From: Eriocheir sinensis
Taxonomy: Eukaryota > Arthropoda > Malacostraca > Decapoda > Varunidae
Assembly: GCF_024679095.1 (NCBI RefSeq)
Contig: NW_026110541.1
Span: forward strand, 463,501 to 527,500
Length of the DNA: 64,000 bases
Direction: 5' to 3'
The notes under the pieces were generated by a model. It was not told where the DNA came from. It ran no database searches and worked only from the letters and a program-made list of their open reading frames with translations. Each line of letters begins with the position of its first letter. Position 1 is the first letter of the stretch. A program made the translations under genes and the position numbers. Below, piece by piece: positions 51,355-64,000 of this stretch.

Positions 51355-52726
51355 ATGTAAAATCGTATCAAAATAAGTACACAGAATATCAATAAAATAA
51401 TTTAAATTTGTGTGAAAATAAAGATGCAAAATACCCATAAAATAAAGCATTTTTTTTTTTAAATACATATAGAAAAATACACATAGAATAATTATATTTG
51501 TATTAAAATTAATATACAAAATGCACATACAATAAGGTAAGTTTGTATTGAAAAAAAAAACGCAAAATACACATAAAACAGTGTAAATTTGTTTCAAAAT
51601 ATATATACGAGTACACATAAAATAACTTTGATTTCTATAGGAATATATATACAAAATACACATGAAATGATGTAAATACGTATAAAAATATATATACAAA
51701 ATAAACATTAAATACTGTAAATTCGCGTCAAAATAAATAAACAAAATATCAATAAAAGAATGTGTAGTTGTATGAAAATAGATATAAAAAATACACATAA
51801 AATAACCTAAATTTGTATCAAACTATATACAAAAATACACAAAAATATTTTAAATTTGTATGAAAATAAATATACAAAATACACATAAAATCAGGGAAAT
51901 TTGTATTGAAATACATATACAAAATACACATAAAATAATGTAAATTTGAATGAAAATACATAAACAAATACACTTAAAATAACGTAAATTTGTATAAAAA
52001 AATATATACAAAACACAAATAGAATAATGTTAAATCGTATCAAAATAAATACACAGAATATTAATAAAATAATGTAAATTTGGATGAAAATAAAGAGGCA
52101 AAATACCCATAAAATAACACATTTTTTTTATTTATAAAAATATATGTACCAAAATACAAATAAAAAAATTAAATTTGATTTAAAATAAATATATAAAAAA
52201 CACATACAATAAGGTAAATTTGTATTGAAATAGATATGCAAAATACATATAAAACAATGTAAATTTGTTTCAAAATATATATACGAATACACATAAAATA
52301 ACGTAGATTTCTATAAAAATATATTTACAAAATACACATAAAATGAGGTAAATACGTATAAAAAAATGTATACAAAATACACATAAAATAATGTAAATTC
52401 GTATTAAAATAAATATACAAAATACCAATAAAAGAATGTGTATTTGTATAAATATAAATATACAAAATACACATAAAATAACGTAAATTTATATAAAACT
52501 ATATACAAAAATACACAGAAGTATTTTAATTTGTATTAAAATAGATATAGAAAATAAGGTGAATTCGTTTCAAATTTAATAAACAAAATTCAGATTAAAG
52601 AACGTATATTTGTAGAAAAATAAATATACAAAATACACATGAAATAACGAAAATTTGTATGAAAATATATGAAAAAATAAACAAAAATAATTTTAATTTG
52701 TATGAAAATATATATACAAAATACAC
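51341..52726 (-). repeat. A-rich block from J1 to J5
   Basis: About 31 reverse monomers. From 51,655 it is collinear with 19,270-20,253. It retains two monomers near 52,085-52,190 that the other copy lacks. Confidence 0.9.
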
Positions 52727-52742
52727 ATGTATTTTGTATATC
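52713..52742. other. Orientation switch J5 (minus to plus), palindromic centre
   Basis: TATACAAAATACA and TGTATTTTGTATA face each other across two bases (CA); same flanks as 20,241. Confidence 0.9.
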
Positions 52743-55263
52743 TATTTTCACACAAATTTAATTACTTTTGTGTATTTTTGCATAAAGTTTTATATAAATT
52801 TACGTTATTTTATTTGTATTTTGTAAATTTATATTTATACAATACACATTCTTTTATTAGTATTTTGTTTATTTATTTTGATACGAGTTTACATTATTTT
52901 ATGTGTATTTTGTATACCTTTTTTTATACGTATTTACTTCATTTTATGTGTATTTTGTATATTTATTTTCATAGAAATCTACGTTATTTTATGTGTATTC
53001 GTATATATATTTTGAAAAAAATTTACATGGTTTTATATGTATTTTGCATATCTATTTCAATACAAATTTACCTTATTGTATTGTACATTTTGTATATTTA
53101 TTTTAATACAAATTCAAATATTTTATGTGTGTCTGGGTATAAATATTTTTATAAAAAATGCGTTATTTTATGGGTATTTTGCATATAATTTTTGAACAAA
53201 TTTACATTATTTTATTAATATTCTGTGTATTTATTTTGAAACGATTTTATATTATTCTTTTTGTGTTTTGTATATATTTTTTTATACATATTTACATTAT
53301 TTAAAGTATATTTTTTTATATATATTTTATACAAATTTACGATATTTTAAGTGCATTTGCTTATATATTTTCATTCAAATTTACATTATTTTATGTGTAT
53401 TTTGTAAATGTATTTCAATACAAATTTACCTAATTTTATGTGTATTTTGTATATTTATTTTAATACAAATTAAAATTCTTTTTTTGTGTATTTTTGTATA
53501 TAGTTTTATACAAATTTAGGTGATTTTATGTGTATATTGTATATCTATTTTCATACAAATACACATTTTTTTTTGATATTTTGTTTAGTTATTTTGACGC
53601 GAATTTACATTATTTAATGTGTATTTTATATATATTTTTTTATACGTGTTTACATCATTTGATGTGTATTTTGTATATATTTTTCTATAGAAAACTACGT
53701 TGATTTATGAGTATTCGTATATAGATTTTGAAATAAATTTACACTTTTTGATGTGTATTTTGCTTATTTTTTCAATACAAATTTACCTTATTGTAAATGC
53801 ATTTTCTATATTAATTTTAATACAAATTTAATTATGTTATGTGTATTTTTGTATATGTATTTTTATAAAAATTTGCTTTATTTTATGGGTATTTTTCATT
53901 TTTATTTGCATACAAATTTACATTATTTTATTTATATTCTGTTTATTTGTTTTTTTCAAACTATTTTACATTATTCTATGTGTATTTTGTATATTTATTT
54001 TTATACGTATTTACCTAATTTTATGTGTATTTTGTATATATATTTTTAGAAATCTACGTTATTTTATGTGTATTCGTATATATATTTTGAAACAAATTTA
54101 CAATGTTTTATATGTATTTTTGCATATCTCTTTCAATACAAGTTTACCTTATTGTATATGCATTTTGTATATTTATTTCAATACAAATTTAAATATTTTA
54201 TGTGTATTTTGGTATATATATTTTTATAAGAAATACGCTATTTGATGTGAATTTTGCATCTTTATTTTCATACAAATTTACATTATTTTATTAATACTCG
54301 GTGTATTTATTTTGATACGATTTCACATTATTTTATTTGTTTTTTGTACATATTCTTTTTATACATATTTACATTATTTAATGTGTATCTTGCATATATA
54401 TTTCATACAAATTTATTATGTATTATTTATTTTCATACAAATACACATTCTTTTCATGATATTTTGTTTATTTATTTTGACACGAATTTACCTAGATATG
54501 TATTTTGTATATATATTTTTATACGTATTTACATAATTTCATGTGTATTTTGTATATATATTTCTATAGAAATCTACGTTATTTTATGTGTATTCGTATA
54601 TATATTTTGAAACAAATTTACTTTGTTTTATATGTTTTTTTGAATATCTCTTTCAATACATATTTTCCTTACTGTATATGCATTTTGTATATTTATTTCA
54701 ATACAAATTTATATATTTTATGTGTATTTTGGTATATATATTTTTATAAAAAATGCGCTATTTTATGGGAATTTTGCATCTTTCTTTTCATACAAATTTA
54801 CATTATTTTATTGATATTCTGTGTATTTATATTGATAGGATTTTACATTATTCTATTTCTTTTTTGTATATTTTTATATATATATTTTATACAAATTTAA
54901 CGTTATTTTAAGTGTATTTGTTTATATATTTTCATTCAAATTTACATTATTCTATGTGTATTTTGTATATGTATTTCAATACAAATTTACCTAATTTTAT
55001 GTGTATTTTGTATATTTCTTTTCATACAAATTTTTAATATTTTTGTGTATTTTTGTATATAGTTTTTTACAAATTTAGGTTATTTTATGTACGCATTTAC
55101 ATTATTTAATGTGTGTTTTGTATATATATTTTTTTGCAAATTTACTTTATTTTATGTGCACTTTTGTACATATATTTTTTTAGAAATTTGCGTTAATTTA
55201 TGTGTATTTGTATATGTTTTCTCATACAAATTTACATTATTTTATACATATATTTTGATACGA
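52727..55263 (+). repeat. T-rich block from J5 to J7
   Basis: Plus monomers collinear with 20,254-22,818, sharing specific variants such as TTTTGCATCTTTCTTTTCAT near 54,770 and 22,280. Near 54,870 a deletion removes about two monomers relative to 22,380-22,440. Confidence 0.9.
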
Positions 55264-55278
55264 ATAAAATAGATATAC
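55250..55278. other. Orientation switch J7 (plus to minus)
   Basis: As 22,805 with one base missing in the A run (CGAATAAAATAGATATAC). The monomer before it has lost about 30 bp. Confidence 0.87.
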
Positions 55279-55907
55279 AAAATATACATAAAATAAACCA
55301 AATTTGTATTGAAATATATATACAAAATACATAAAATAATGTAAATTTGTATCAAAATATTTTAACAGATGCGCATAAAATAACGTAAATTTGTTTTAAA
55401 ATATACAAAATACACATTAATAATGTAAATATGTATAAAAAAAATATATACAAAACACAAATAGAATAATGTAAAATCGTATCAAAATAAATACACAGAA
55501 TATTAATAAAACAATGTAAATTTGTATGAAAATAAAGATGCAAAATACCCATTAAATAACGCATTTTTTATGAAAATATATATACGAAAATACACATGAA
55601 AAAATTAAATTGTATTAAAATAAATATACAAAATACACATACAATAAGGTAAATCTGTATTGAAATAGATATGCAAAATACATATAAAACAATGTAAATT
55701 TGTTTCATAATATATATACGAATACACATAAAATAACGTAGATTTGAATAAAAATATATATACAAAATACACATAAAATGAAGTAAATACGTATAAGAAA
55801 ATGTACACAAAATACACATAAAATAATGTAAATTCGTATAAAAATAAATATACAAAATACACATAAAATAACGTAAATTTTAATTAAAATGTATATACAA
55901 AATACAA
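55264..55907 (-). repeat. A-rich block from J7
   Basis: About 14 reverse monomers collinear with 22,819-23,420. The match to the other copy ends near 55,860, close to the next orientation switch. Confidence 0.88.
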
Positions 55908-56513
55908 TATTTCATGTATATTTGTATTTGTATTTAGTTATTTTATATTTTGTATATATATTTTCATCCAAAATTACATTATTTTATTGGTATTTTCTTA
56001 TTTTAATTCGATACGAATTTAGATTATTTCATAGGTATTTTCTATACATATTTTTATACTCATTTACATTATCTTTTTGTATATATATTTTTATGCAAAT
56101 TTATTTAATGTTCATTTTTGTACATATATTTTTATAGAAATTTGCGTTATATTATGTATATAGTTTTATATAAATTTACGTTATTTTATGTTCATCTTGT
56201 ATATTTATATTTATACAAATACACATTCTTTTATTGGTATATTGTTTATTTACATTTATACGAATTTACATTATTTTATGTGTATTTTGTATACATTTTT
56301 TTATACGTATTTACTTAATTTTATGTGTATTTTGTATATGTATTTTTATAGAAATCTACGTTATTTTATGTGTATTCGTATATATATTTTGAAACAAATT
56401 TACATTATTTTATATGTATTTTGCATATCTATTTCAATACAAATTTACCTTATTGTATGTGCATTTTGTATATTTATTTTAATACAAGTTCAAATATTTT
56501 ATGTGTATTTTAT
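55908..56513 (+). repeat. T-rich arm of a local palindrome
   Basis: About 13 plus monomers. 55,908-56,335 pairs with 56,514-56,945 in reverse complement, including the ATATTTTCATCCAAAATTAC and TTCATAGGTATTTTCTA variants. The remaining 180 bp forms the asymmetric centre. Confidence 0.88.
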
Positions 56514-56527
56514 ACAAAATACACATA
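56498..56527. other. Orientation switch (plus to minus), palindromic centre
   Basis: TGTGTATTTTATA runs into CAAAATACACA. It is the centre of the local palindrome 55.9-56.9 kb. Confidence 0.88.
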
Positions 56528-58913
56528 AAATTAAGTAAATACGTATAAAAGAATGTATCCAAAATACACATAAAATAATGTAAACTCGTATAAATGTAAA
56601 TAAACAATATACCAATAAAAGAATGTGTATTTGTATAAATATAAATATAAAAAATGCACATAAAATAACGTAAATTTATATAAAACTATATACATAAAAT
56701 AACGCAAATTTCTATGAAAATATATGTAAAAAAATGAACATGAAACAAATTTGCATAAAAATATATATACAAAACACACATTAGATAATGTAAATGAATA
56801 TAAAAATATGTATACAAAATACCTATGAAATAATCTAAACTCGTATCGAATTAAATTAAGAAATACCAATAAAATAATGTAATTTTGGATGAAAATATAT
56901 ATACAAAATACACATAAAATACCCTAAATACAAATACAAATATACACATAAAATAATTTAAAATTGAATGAAATAAATATACAAAATAAACATAAAATAA
57001 GGTAAATTTGTAATGAAATATATGAAAAAATACACATAAAATAATATAAATTTGTATGAAAATATATATACAAATACACATTAAATATCATGAATTTGTA
57101 TAAAATTTGTATCAAAATATATACTTATACACACAATAAAATAACGTAATTTTTTTATGAAAATGTATATACAAAATACACATAAAATAATTTAAATACG
57201 TAGAAAAATATATATACAAAAAACACATAAAATAAAATAAATATGTATGAAAATATATAAACAAATACACATAAAATAATGTAAATTTGGATAAAATATG
57301 TATACAAAATGAACATTAAATAATGTAAATATGTATAAAAAAAATATATACAAAAAACACATAGAATAATGTTAAAACGAAGCAAAATAAATAAAGAGAA
57401 TATCAATAAAATAATGTAAATTTGTATGAAAATAAAGATGCAAAATATCCATGTAATAACGAATATTTGCATAAAAATATATATACAAAAATACATATAA
57501 AATAATTAAATTTGTATTAAAATAAATATACAAAATGCACGTACAATAAAGTAAATTTGTATTGAAATAGATATGCAAAATACACATTAATAATGTAAAT
57601 TTGTATCAAAATATATATACGAATACTCATAAAATAGAGTAAATTTCTATGAAAATATTCATACAAAATAGATATACAAAATACACATATAACTAGTTAA
57701 ATTTGTATTTAAATAAATATTTGAAAACAAATACATTTTATATAAAATATATATACAAAATACACATAGAATAATGTAAAATCATATCAAAATAAATACA
57801 CAGAATATCAATAAAATAATGTAAATTTGTATGAAAATAAAGATGCAAAATACCCATAAAATAAAGCATATTTTTTATAAAAATACATATACAAAAATAC
57901 ACATAGATTAATCAAATTTGTATTAAAATTAATATACAAAATGCACATACAATAAGGTAAATTTGTATTGAAAAAATATGCAAAATACACATAAAAAAAT
58001 GTCAATTTGTTTCAAAATATATATACGAATACACATAAAATAACGCAGATTTCTATAGAAATATATATAGAAAATACACTTGAAATAATGTAAATACGTA
58101 TAAAAATATATATACAAAATACACATTAAATAATGTTAATTCGTGTCAAAATAAATAAATAAAATATCATGAAAAGAATGTGTATATGTATGAAAATAGA
58201 TATACAAAATACACATAAAATAACCTAAATTTGTATAAAACTATATACAAAAATACACAAAAATAATTTAAACTTGTATGAAAATAAATATACAAAAAAC
58301 ATAAAAAATTAGGTAAATTTGTATTGAAATACATATACAAAATACACATAAAATAATGTAAATTTGAATGAAAATATATAAACATATAGACTTAAAATAA
58401 CGTAAATTTGTATCAAATATATATACAAAAAACACATTAAAAAATGTAAATATGTATAAAAATATATATACAAAACACAAATAAAATAATGTAAAATCGT
58501 ATCAAAAGAAATACAGAAAATATTAATAAAATAATGTAAATTTGTATGAAAATTAAGATGCAAAATACCCATAAAATAACGCATTTTTTATAAAAATATA
58601 TATACGAGAAAACATAAAATATTTGATTTTGTATTAAAATAAATAGATATACAAAATACACATAAAATAAGCAAAATTTGAATTGAAATATATATACAAA
58701 ATACATAAAATAACGTAAATTTGTATATAAATATATAAACAAAATTCACATTAAATAATGTAAATACGTATAAAAAAAATGTACAAAATACACAAATAAT
58801 CATGTAATTCGTATCAAAATAAATAGACAAAATACCAATAAAATAATGTAAATTTCTATGAGAAAACATATACAAAATACACATAAATAACGCAAATATC
58901 AATAAAAATATAT
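56514..58913 (-). repeat. A-rich block, right arm of the large inverted duplication (inner part)
   Basis: About 53 reverse monomers, mirror image of 44,719-47,190. Its inner edge is the palindromic centre TGTGTATTTTATA next to CAAAATACACA at 56,501-56,525. Confidence 0.9.
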
Positions 58914-58932
58914 ATAATATAATATATTTTTA
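58897..58932. other. Orientation switch J2, reverse-complement copy
   Basis: Its reverse complement gives the J2 centre and flanks of 44,704, so left and right flanks have exchanged places. Confidence 0.9.
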
Positions 58933-60845
58933 TACATATTTAAAATATTTAATGTATATTTTGTATATATATTTTATCCAAATTTACGTTATTTTATATG
59001 TATTTGTTTATATATTTTCATACAAATTTACATTATTTTATGTGAGTTTTGTATATGTATTTCAATACAAATTTGCCTAACTTTATGTGTATTTTGCATA
59101 TCTATTTTCAAACAAATTTAAATTATTTATGTGTATTTTTGTATATATTTTTATACAAATTTTAGTTATTTTATTTGTTTTTTGTATATATATTTTCCTA
59201 CAAATATACATTCTTTTATTGGAATTTTGTGTATTTAAATTTTTACGAATTTTCTTTATTTTATGTGTATTTTGTATATATATTTTTCTACGTATTTAAA
59301 TTATTTTATGTGTATTTTATATATACATCTTCATAAAAATCTATGTTATTTTATTGTGTGTATTCGTATATATTTTGAAACAAATTTTATACAAATTCAT
59401 GTTATTTTATGTGTATTTGTATATATATTTTCATACAAATTTATATTATTTTATGTGTATTCTTTCTTATATTTGATTACAAATTTACCTTATTTTATGT
59501 TTATTTTGTATATTTTTTTCATTCAATTTTAAATTATTTAATGTGTATATTTGTATTTGTATTTAGGTTATTTTATGTGTGTTTTCTATATATATTATCA
59601 TCCAAAATTACATTATTTTAATATTATTTTCTTAATTTAACTCGATACGAATTTAGATTATTTCATAGGTATTTTGTATACAAGTTTTTATACTCATTTA
59701 CATTATCTAATGTGTGTTTTGTATATATTTTTTTATGCAAACTAATTTTATGTGCATTTTTGTACATATATTTTTATAGAAACTTAAAACGTTATTTTAT
59801 GTGTATTTTGTATATGTTTTCTCATACAAATTTACATTATTTAATTAATTTTTTGTTTATTTATTTTGATACGAATGACTTGATTATTTATGTATTTTGT
59901 AAATATTTTTTTATACGTATTTACATTACTTAATGTGTATTTTGTTTATATATTTTTTTACAAATTTACGTTATTATATGTGTATTTGTTAAAAATATTT
60001 TGAAACGAATTTACTTTATTTTATGTATTTTGTATATATATTTCAATTCAAATTTAGCTTATGTTGTGTGTATTTTATATATCTATTTTCATACAAATTT
60101 AATTACTTCTGTGTATTTTTGTATATAGTTTTATACAAATTTACGTTATTTTATGTGCATTTTGTATATTTATATTTATACAAATACACACTCTCTTATT
60201 GGAATTTTGTTTATTTATATTTATACGAGTTTACATTATTTTATGTGTATTTTGTATACATTTTTGATTCGTATTTACTTAATTTTATTTGTATTTTGTA
60301 TATATATATTTAAGGAAATCTACGTTATTTTAAGTGTATTCGTATATATTTTTTGAAACAAATTTACATTGTTTTATATGTATTTTGCATATCTATTTCA
60401 ATACAATTTTACCTTATTGTATGTGCATTTTGTATATTTATTTTAATACAAATTCAAATATTTTATGTGTATTTTGGTATATATAATTTTATAAAAAAAT
60501 GCGTTATTTTATAGGTATTTTGCATCTTAGTTTTCATACAAATGTACATTATTTTATTAATATTCTGTGTATATATTTTGATACGATTTTATATTATACT
60601 ATTTGTGTTTTGTATATATTTTTTTATACATATTTTCATTATTTAATGTGTATTTTTTATATATATTTTATACAAATTAACGTTATTTTAAGTGTATTTG
60701 TTTATATAATTTCACTCAAATTTGTATTATTTTAAGTGTATTTTGTATATGTATTTCAATACAAATTTACCTAATTTTATGTGTATTTTGTATATTTATT
60801 TTCATACAAATTTAAGTTATTTATGTGTTTTTTTGTATAAACATA
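58914..60845 (+). repeat. T-rich block, right arm of the large inverted duplication (outer part)
   Basis: Plus monomers from J2 to J8, mirror image of 42,798-44,718. Specific shared variants are AGAAACTTAAAACGTTATTT (59,777; its complement near 43,850) and TTTAGATTATTTCATAGG (59,651; its complement near 43,980). Confidence 0.9.
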
Positions 60846-60856
60846 TAGAGTAAATT
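60836..60856. other. Orientation switch J8 (plus to minus)
   Basis: TATAAACATATAGAGTAAAT; same as 41,370 and the mirror of 42,786. Confidence 0.87.
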
Positions 60857-62612
60857 TCTATGAAAATATATATTCAAAATACATATAAAATTATGTAAAT
60901 AAGTATAAAAATATATATAAATCAAATACACCTAAAAAAATGAAAACTCGTATCAAAATAAATAAAGAAAATTCCGATAAAAGAATTTGAATAAAAATAT
61001 ATACAAAAAAACAAAAAAAAAATTTCAATTTGTATGAAAATATATACAAAATACACATATAATTAGTTAAATTTGTATTTAAATACATGTACAAAATACA
61101 CATAAAATAAAGTAAATTTGTATGAAATGAAAACAAATTCATATAAAATAACGTACATTTGTATAAAATAGATATACAAAATATACATAGAATAAAGTAA
61201 AATCGTATCAAAATAAATACACAGAATATCAATAAAATAATGTAATTTTGTATGAAAATAAAGATGCAAAATACCCATAAAATAAAGCATATTTTTTTAA
61301 AAATACATATACAAAAATACACATAGAATAATTAAATTTGTATTAAAATTAATATACAAAATGCACGTGCAATAAGGTAAATTTGTATTGAAAAAATATA
61401 GAAAATGCACATATAAGTGTAAATTTGTTTAAAAATCTATATACGAATACACATAAAATAACGTAGATTTCTATAGAAATATATATACAAAATACACATG
61501 AAATGACGTCAATACGTATAAAAATATATATATACAAAATACACATTAAATAATTTAAATCCTCGTCAAAATAAATAAACAAAATATCAATAAAAGAATA
61601 TAAATTTGTATGAAAATAAAGATGCAAAATAGCCATAAAATAACACATTTTTTATAAAAATATATATACTAAAATACACATAAAATATTAAAATTTGTAT
61701 TAAAATAAATATAAAAAATGCACATACTATAAGGTAAATTTGTATTGAAATAGATATGCAAAATACATATAAAGCAATGTAAATTTGTTTCAAAATATAT
61801 ATACGAATACACATAAAATAACGCAGATTTCTATAAAAATATATACAAAATACACATAATATGAAGTAAATACGTATAAAAAAATGAATACAAAAGACAC
61901 ATAAAAATCGTATCAAAATAAATTAACAAAATACCAGTAAAAGAATATGTATTTGTATAAATATAAATATACAAAATACACATAAAATATCGTAAATTTG
62001 TATAAAACTATATACAAAAATACACAAAAATAATTAAATTTGTATGAAAATATATATACAAAATACAGCTAAAATAAGCTAAATTTGAATTGAAATGTAC
62101 ACACAAAATACATAAAATAATGTAAATGTGTATCAAAATATTGATACAAATACATATAATAACGTAGATTTGATTAAAAATATATGAACAAAATACACAT
62201 TAAGTAATGTAAATACGTATAAAAAATATGTACAAAATACACATATAATCATGTAATTCGTATGAAAATAAATAAACAAAAGAGCAATAAAATAAAGTAA
62301 ATTTGTATGAGAAAACATATACAAATAACGCAAATTTCTATAAAAATATATGTACAAAAATGCATATAAAATAAAGTAAATTTGCATAAAAATATATATA
62401 CAAAACACACTAAATAATGTGTACATAAATACCTAAATTTGTATAAAACTATATACAAACACACAAAAATAATTTAAATTTCTTTGAAAAGAAATATTCA
62501 AAATACACATAAAATTACGTAAATTTGTATTGAAAAACATATACAAAATACACATCAAATAATGTAAATTTGAATGAAAATATATAAACAAATACACTTA
62601 AAATAACGTAAC
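60846..62612 (-). repeat. A-rich block from J8
   Basis: About 39 reverse monomers. The first 260 bp completes the right arm of the inverted duplication; the rest resembles the 23.1-24.0 and 57.7-58.1 kb series. It ends abruptly at AACGTAACTATTTAGG. Confidence 0.88.
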
Positions 62613-64000
62613 TATTTAGGTTTTGTATATATTTTTTTATACATATTCACATTACTTAATGTGTATTTTGTATATATATTTTATACAAATTTACGTTATT
62701 TTAAGTGTATTTGTTTATGTATTTTCATTCAAATTTACATTATTTTATGTGTATTTTGTAAATGTATTTCAATACATATTTACCTAATTTTATGTGTATT
62801 TTGTATACTTATTTTCAAACAAATTTAAATTATTTTTGTTTATTTTTGTATATAGTTTTATACAAATTTACGTTATTTTGTGTGTATTTTGTATATCTAT
62901 TTTCATACAAATACACATTCTTTTATTGATATTTAGTTTATTTATTTTGACACGAATTTACATTATTTAATGTCTATTTAGTATATATATTTTTTTACGT
63001 ATTTACAGCATCTCAAGTGTATTTTGTATATATATTTCTATAAAATCTGCGTTATTTTATGTGTATTCGTATACATATTTTGAAGCAAATTTACATTGTT
63101 TTATGTGTATTTTGCATATTTTTTTAATAAAAATTTACCATATTCTATGTGCATTTTGTATATTAATTTTACTAAAAATTTAATTATTGAATGTGTATTT
63201 ATGTATATGTATTTTTATAAAAATATGCTTTATTTTATTGATATTTTGCATCTTTATTTTCATACAAATTTACATTATTTTATTGATATTTTGTGTATTT
63301 ATTTTGATACAAATTTACATTATTTTCTATGTGTATTTTGTATATATATTTAATACAAATGTACGTTATTTTATGTGTATTTGTTTTCCTTTCATACAAA
63401 TTTTCATTATTTTATGTGTATTTTGTACATGTACAAATTTGTACAAATTTAACTAATTATATGTGTATTTTGTATATCAATTTTCATAAAAATTGAAATT
63501 ATTTCTGTTTTTTTGTATATATTTTTATACAAATTTTCGTTATTTTATGTGTATTTTGGATATATATTTTCCTACAAATATACGTTCTTTTATCGGAATT
63601 TTGTTTGTTTATTTTGATACGAATTTACATTGTTTTAATTGTATTTGGTATATATATTTTTATACTATTTACATCATTTTATATGTATTTTGTATGTATA
63701 TTTTCATAGAAATTTACTCTATTTTATGTGTATTCGTATATATATTTTGATACAAATTTACATTATTGATGTGTATTTTGCATATGTATTTCAATACAAA
63801 TTTACTTTATTGTATATGCATTTTGTATATTTATTTCAATACAAATTTAATTATTTCATGTGTATTTTTATATATATATTTTTATGCATATTGCGTTATT
63901 ATAGGGGTATTTTGCATCTTTATTTTCATACAAATTTAAATTATTTTATTGATATTCTGTTTATTTATTTTGATACGATTCAACATTATTCTATGTGTAT
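62613..64000 (+). repeat. T-rich block running off the window
   Basis: About 30 plus monomers, cut by the right edge. It carries the TTATCGGAATTTTGTTTG and TTTTCATAGAAATTTACT variants otherwise seen near 42.65 and 46.07 kb. Confidence 0.88.

Larger units (their letters stand above)
51655..55860 (+). repeat. Long direct duplication, copy 2
   Basis: Partner of 19.27-23.40 kb. Both copies run minus, plus, minus with the same two switch sequences, so orientation structure was copied as part of the unit. Confidence 0.87.
56514..61110 (-). repeat. Large inverted duplication, right arm
   Basis: Reverse-complement partner of 42.47-47.19 kb. Differences seen include a missing monomer-sized piece near 60,988 and indels of one to a few bases. 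Near 58,620-58,680 the order is shortened by a few bases only. Confidence 0.88.

Overview
The 64 kb holds no gene I can support. It is an extremely AT-rich satellite DNA field, end to end. The basic unit is a monomer of about 45 bp. In its T-rich orientation it reads TTTTATGTGTATTTTG, then an AT spacer, then TATACAAATTTACATTA, and only about 5 of its 45 bases are G or C. Copies diverge mainly by point changes and 1-3 base indels, but they follow each other at 42-47 bp through nearly all of the window. The lack of any gene over 64 kb, the nested repeat organisation and the long (TA)n tracts point to eukaryotic heterochromatin (centromeric, pericentromeric or subtelomeric). I cannot name the organism from the sequence.

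The second level is orientation. The window breaks into about 37 blocks in which all monomers point one way, from 75 bp to about 6.8 kb long. T-rich blocks are reported as '+' and A-rich blocks as '-'. The exact junction sequences recur. One junction (here J1) occurs at about 0.2, 14.1, 35.7 and 51.3 kb; J2 at 26.8, 44.7 and 58.9 kb; J4 at 9.3, 15.6 and 18.9 kb; J5 at 13.5, 20.3 and 52.7 kb; J6 at 12.9 and 18.2 kb; J7 at 22.8, 28.5 and 55.3 kb; J8 at 41.4, 42.8 and 60.8 kb. The inversions therefore formed once and were then copied with their flanks.

The third level is higher-order repetition. Monomers are individually recognisable variants that recur in fixed order. A 12-monomer unit of about 510-530 bp is tandem at 10.3-11.9 kb and 30.7-32.3 kb. 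A unit of about 26 monomers (1,162-1,163 bp) is tandemly duplicated almost without change at 23.56-25.65 kb. Above this sit multi-kilobase duplications: direct copies of 9.27-13.5 / 15.55-18.85 kb, 19.27-23.40 / 51.66-55.86 kb, 25.8-27.3 / 43.8-45.25 kb and 28.87-30.3 / 45.74-47.19 kb, and an inverted pair 42.47-47.19 / 56.51-61.11 kb with a spacer of about 9.3 kb.

Seven long (TA)n tracts interrupt the array at 1.4, 14.3, 19.1, 40.7, 42.2, 47.3 and 48.6 kb. Some expanded a short TA run already in a monomer; others replace one to three monomers. The first 9.27 kb is much noisier than the rest, which suggests either a decayed array edge or poorly polished sequence.

Many long open frames exist on both strands, but they follow from the repeat: 45 is divisible by 3 and one frame of the monomer has no stop, giving a 15-residue hydrophobic period. 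I call no CDS, tRNA, rRNA, CRISPR array or transposase. All calls come from reading by eye; block boundaries are good to about 10-30 bp in clean regions and worse in the first 9 kb.
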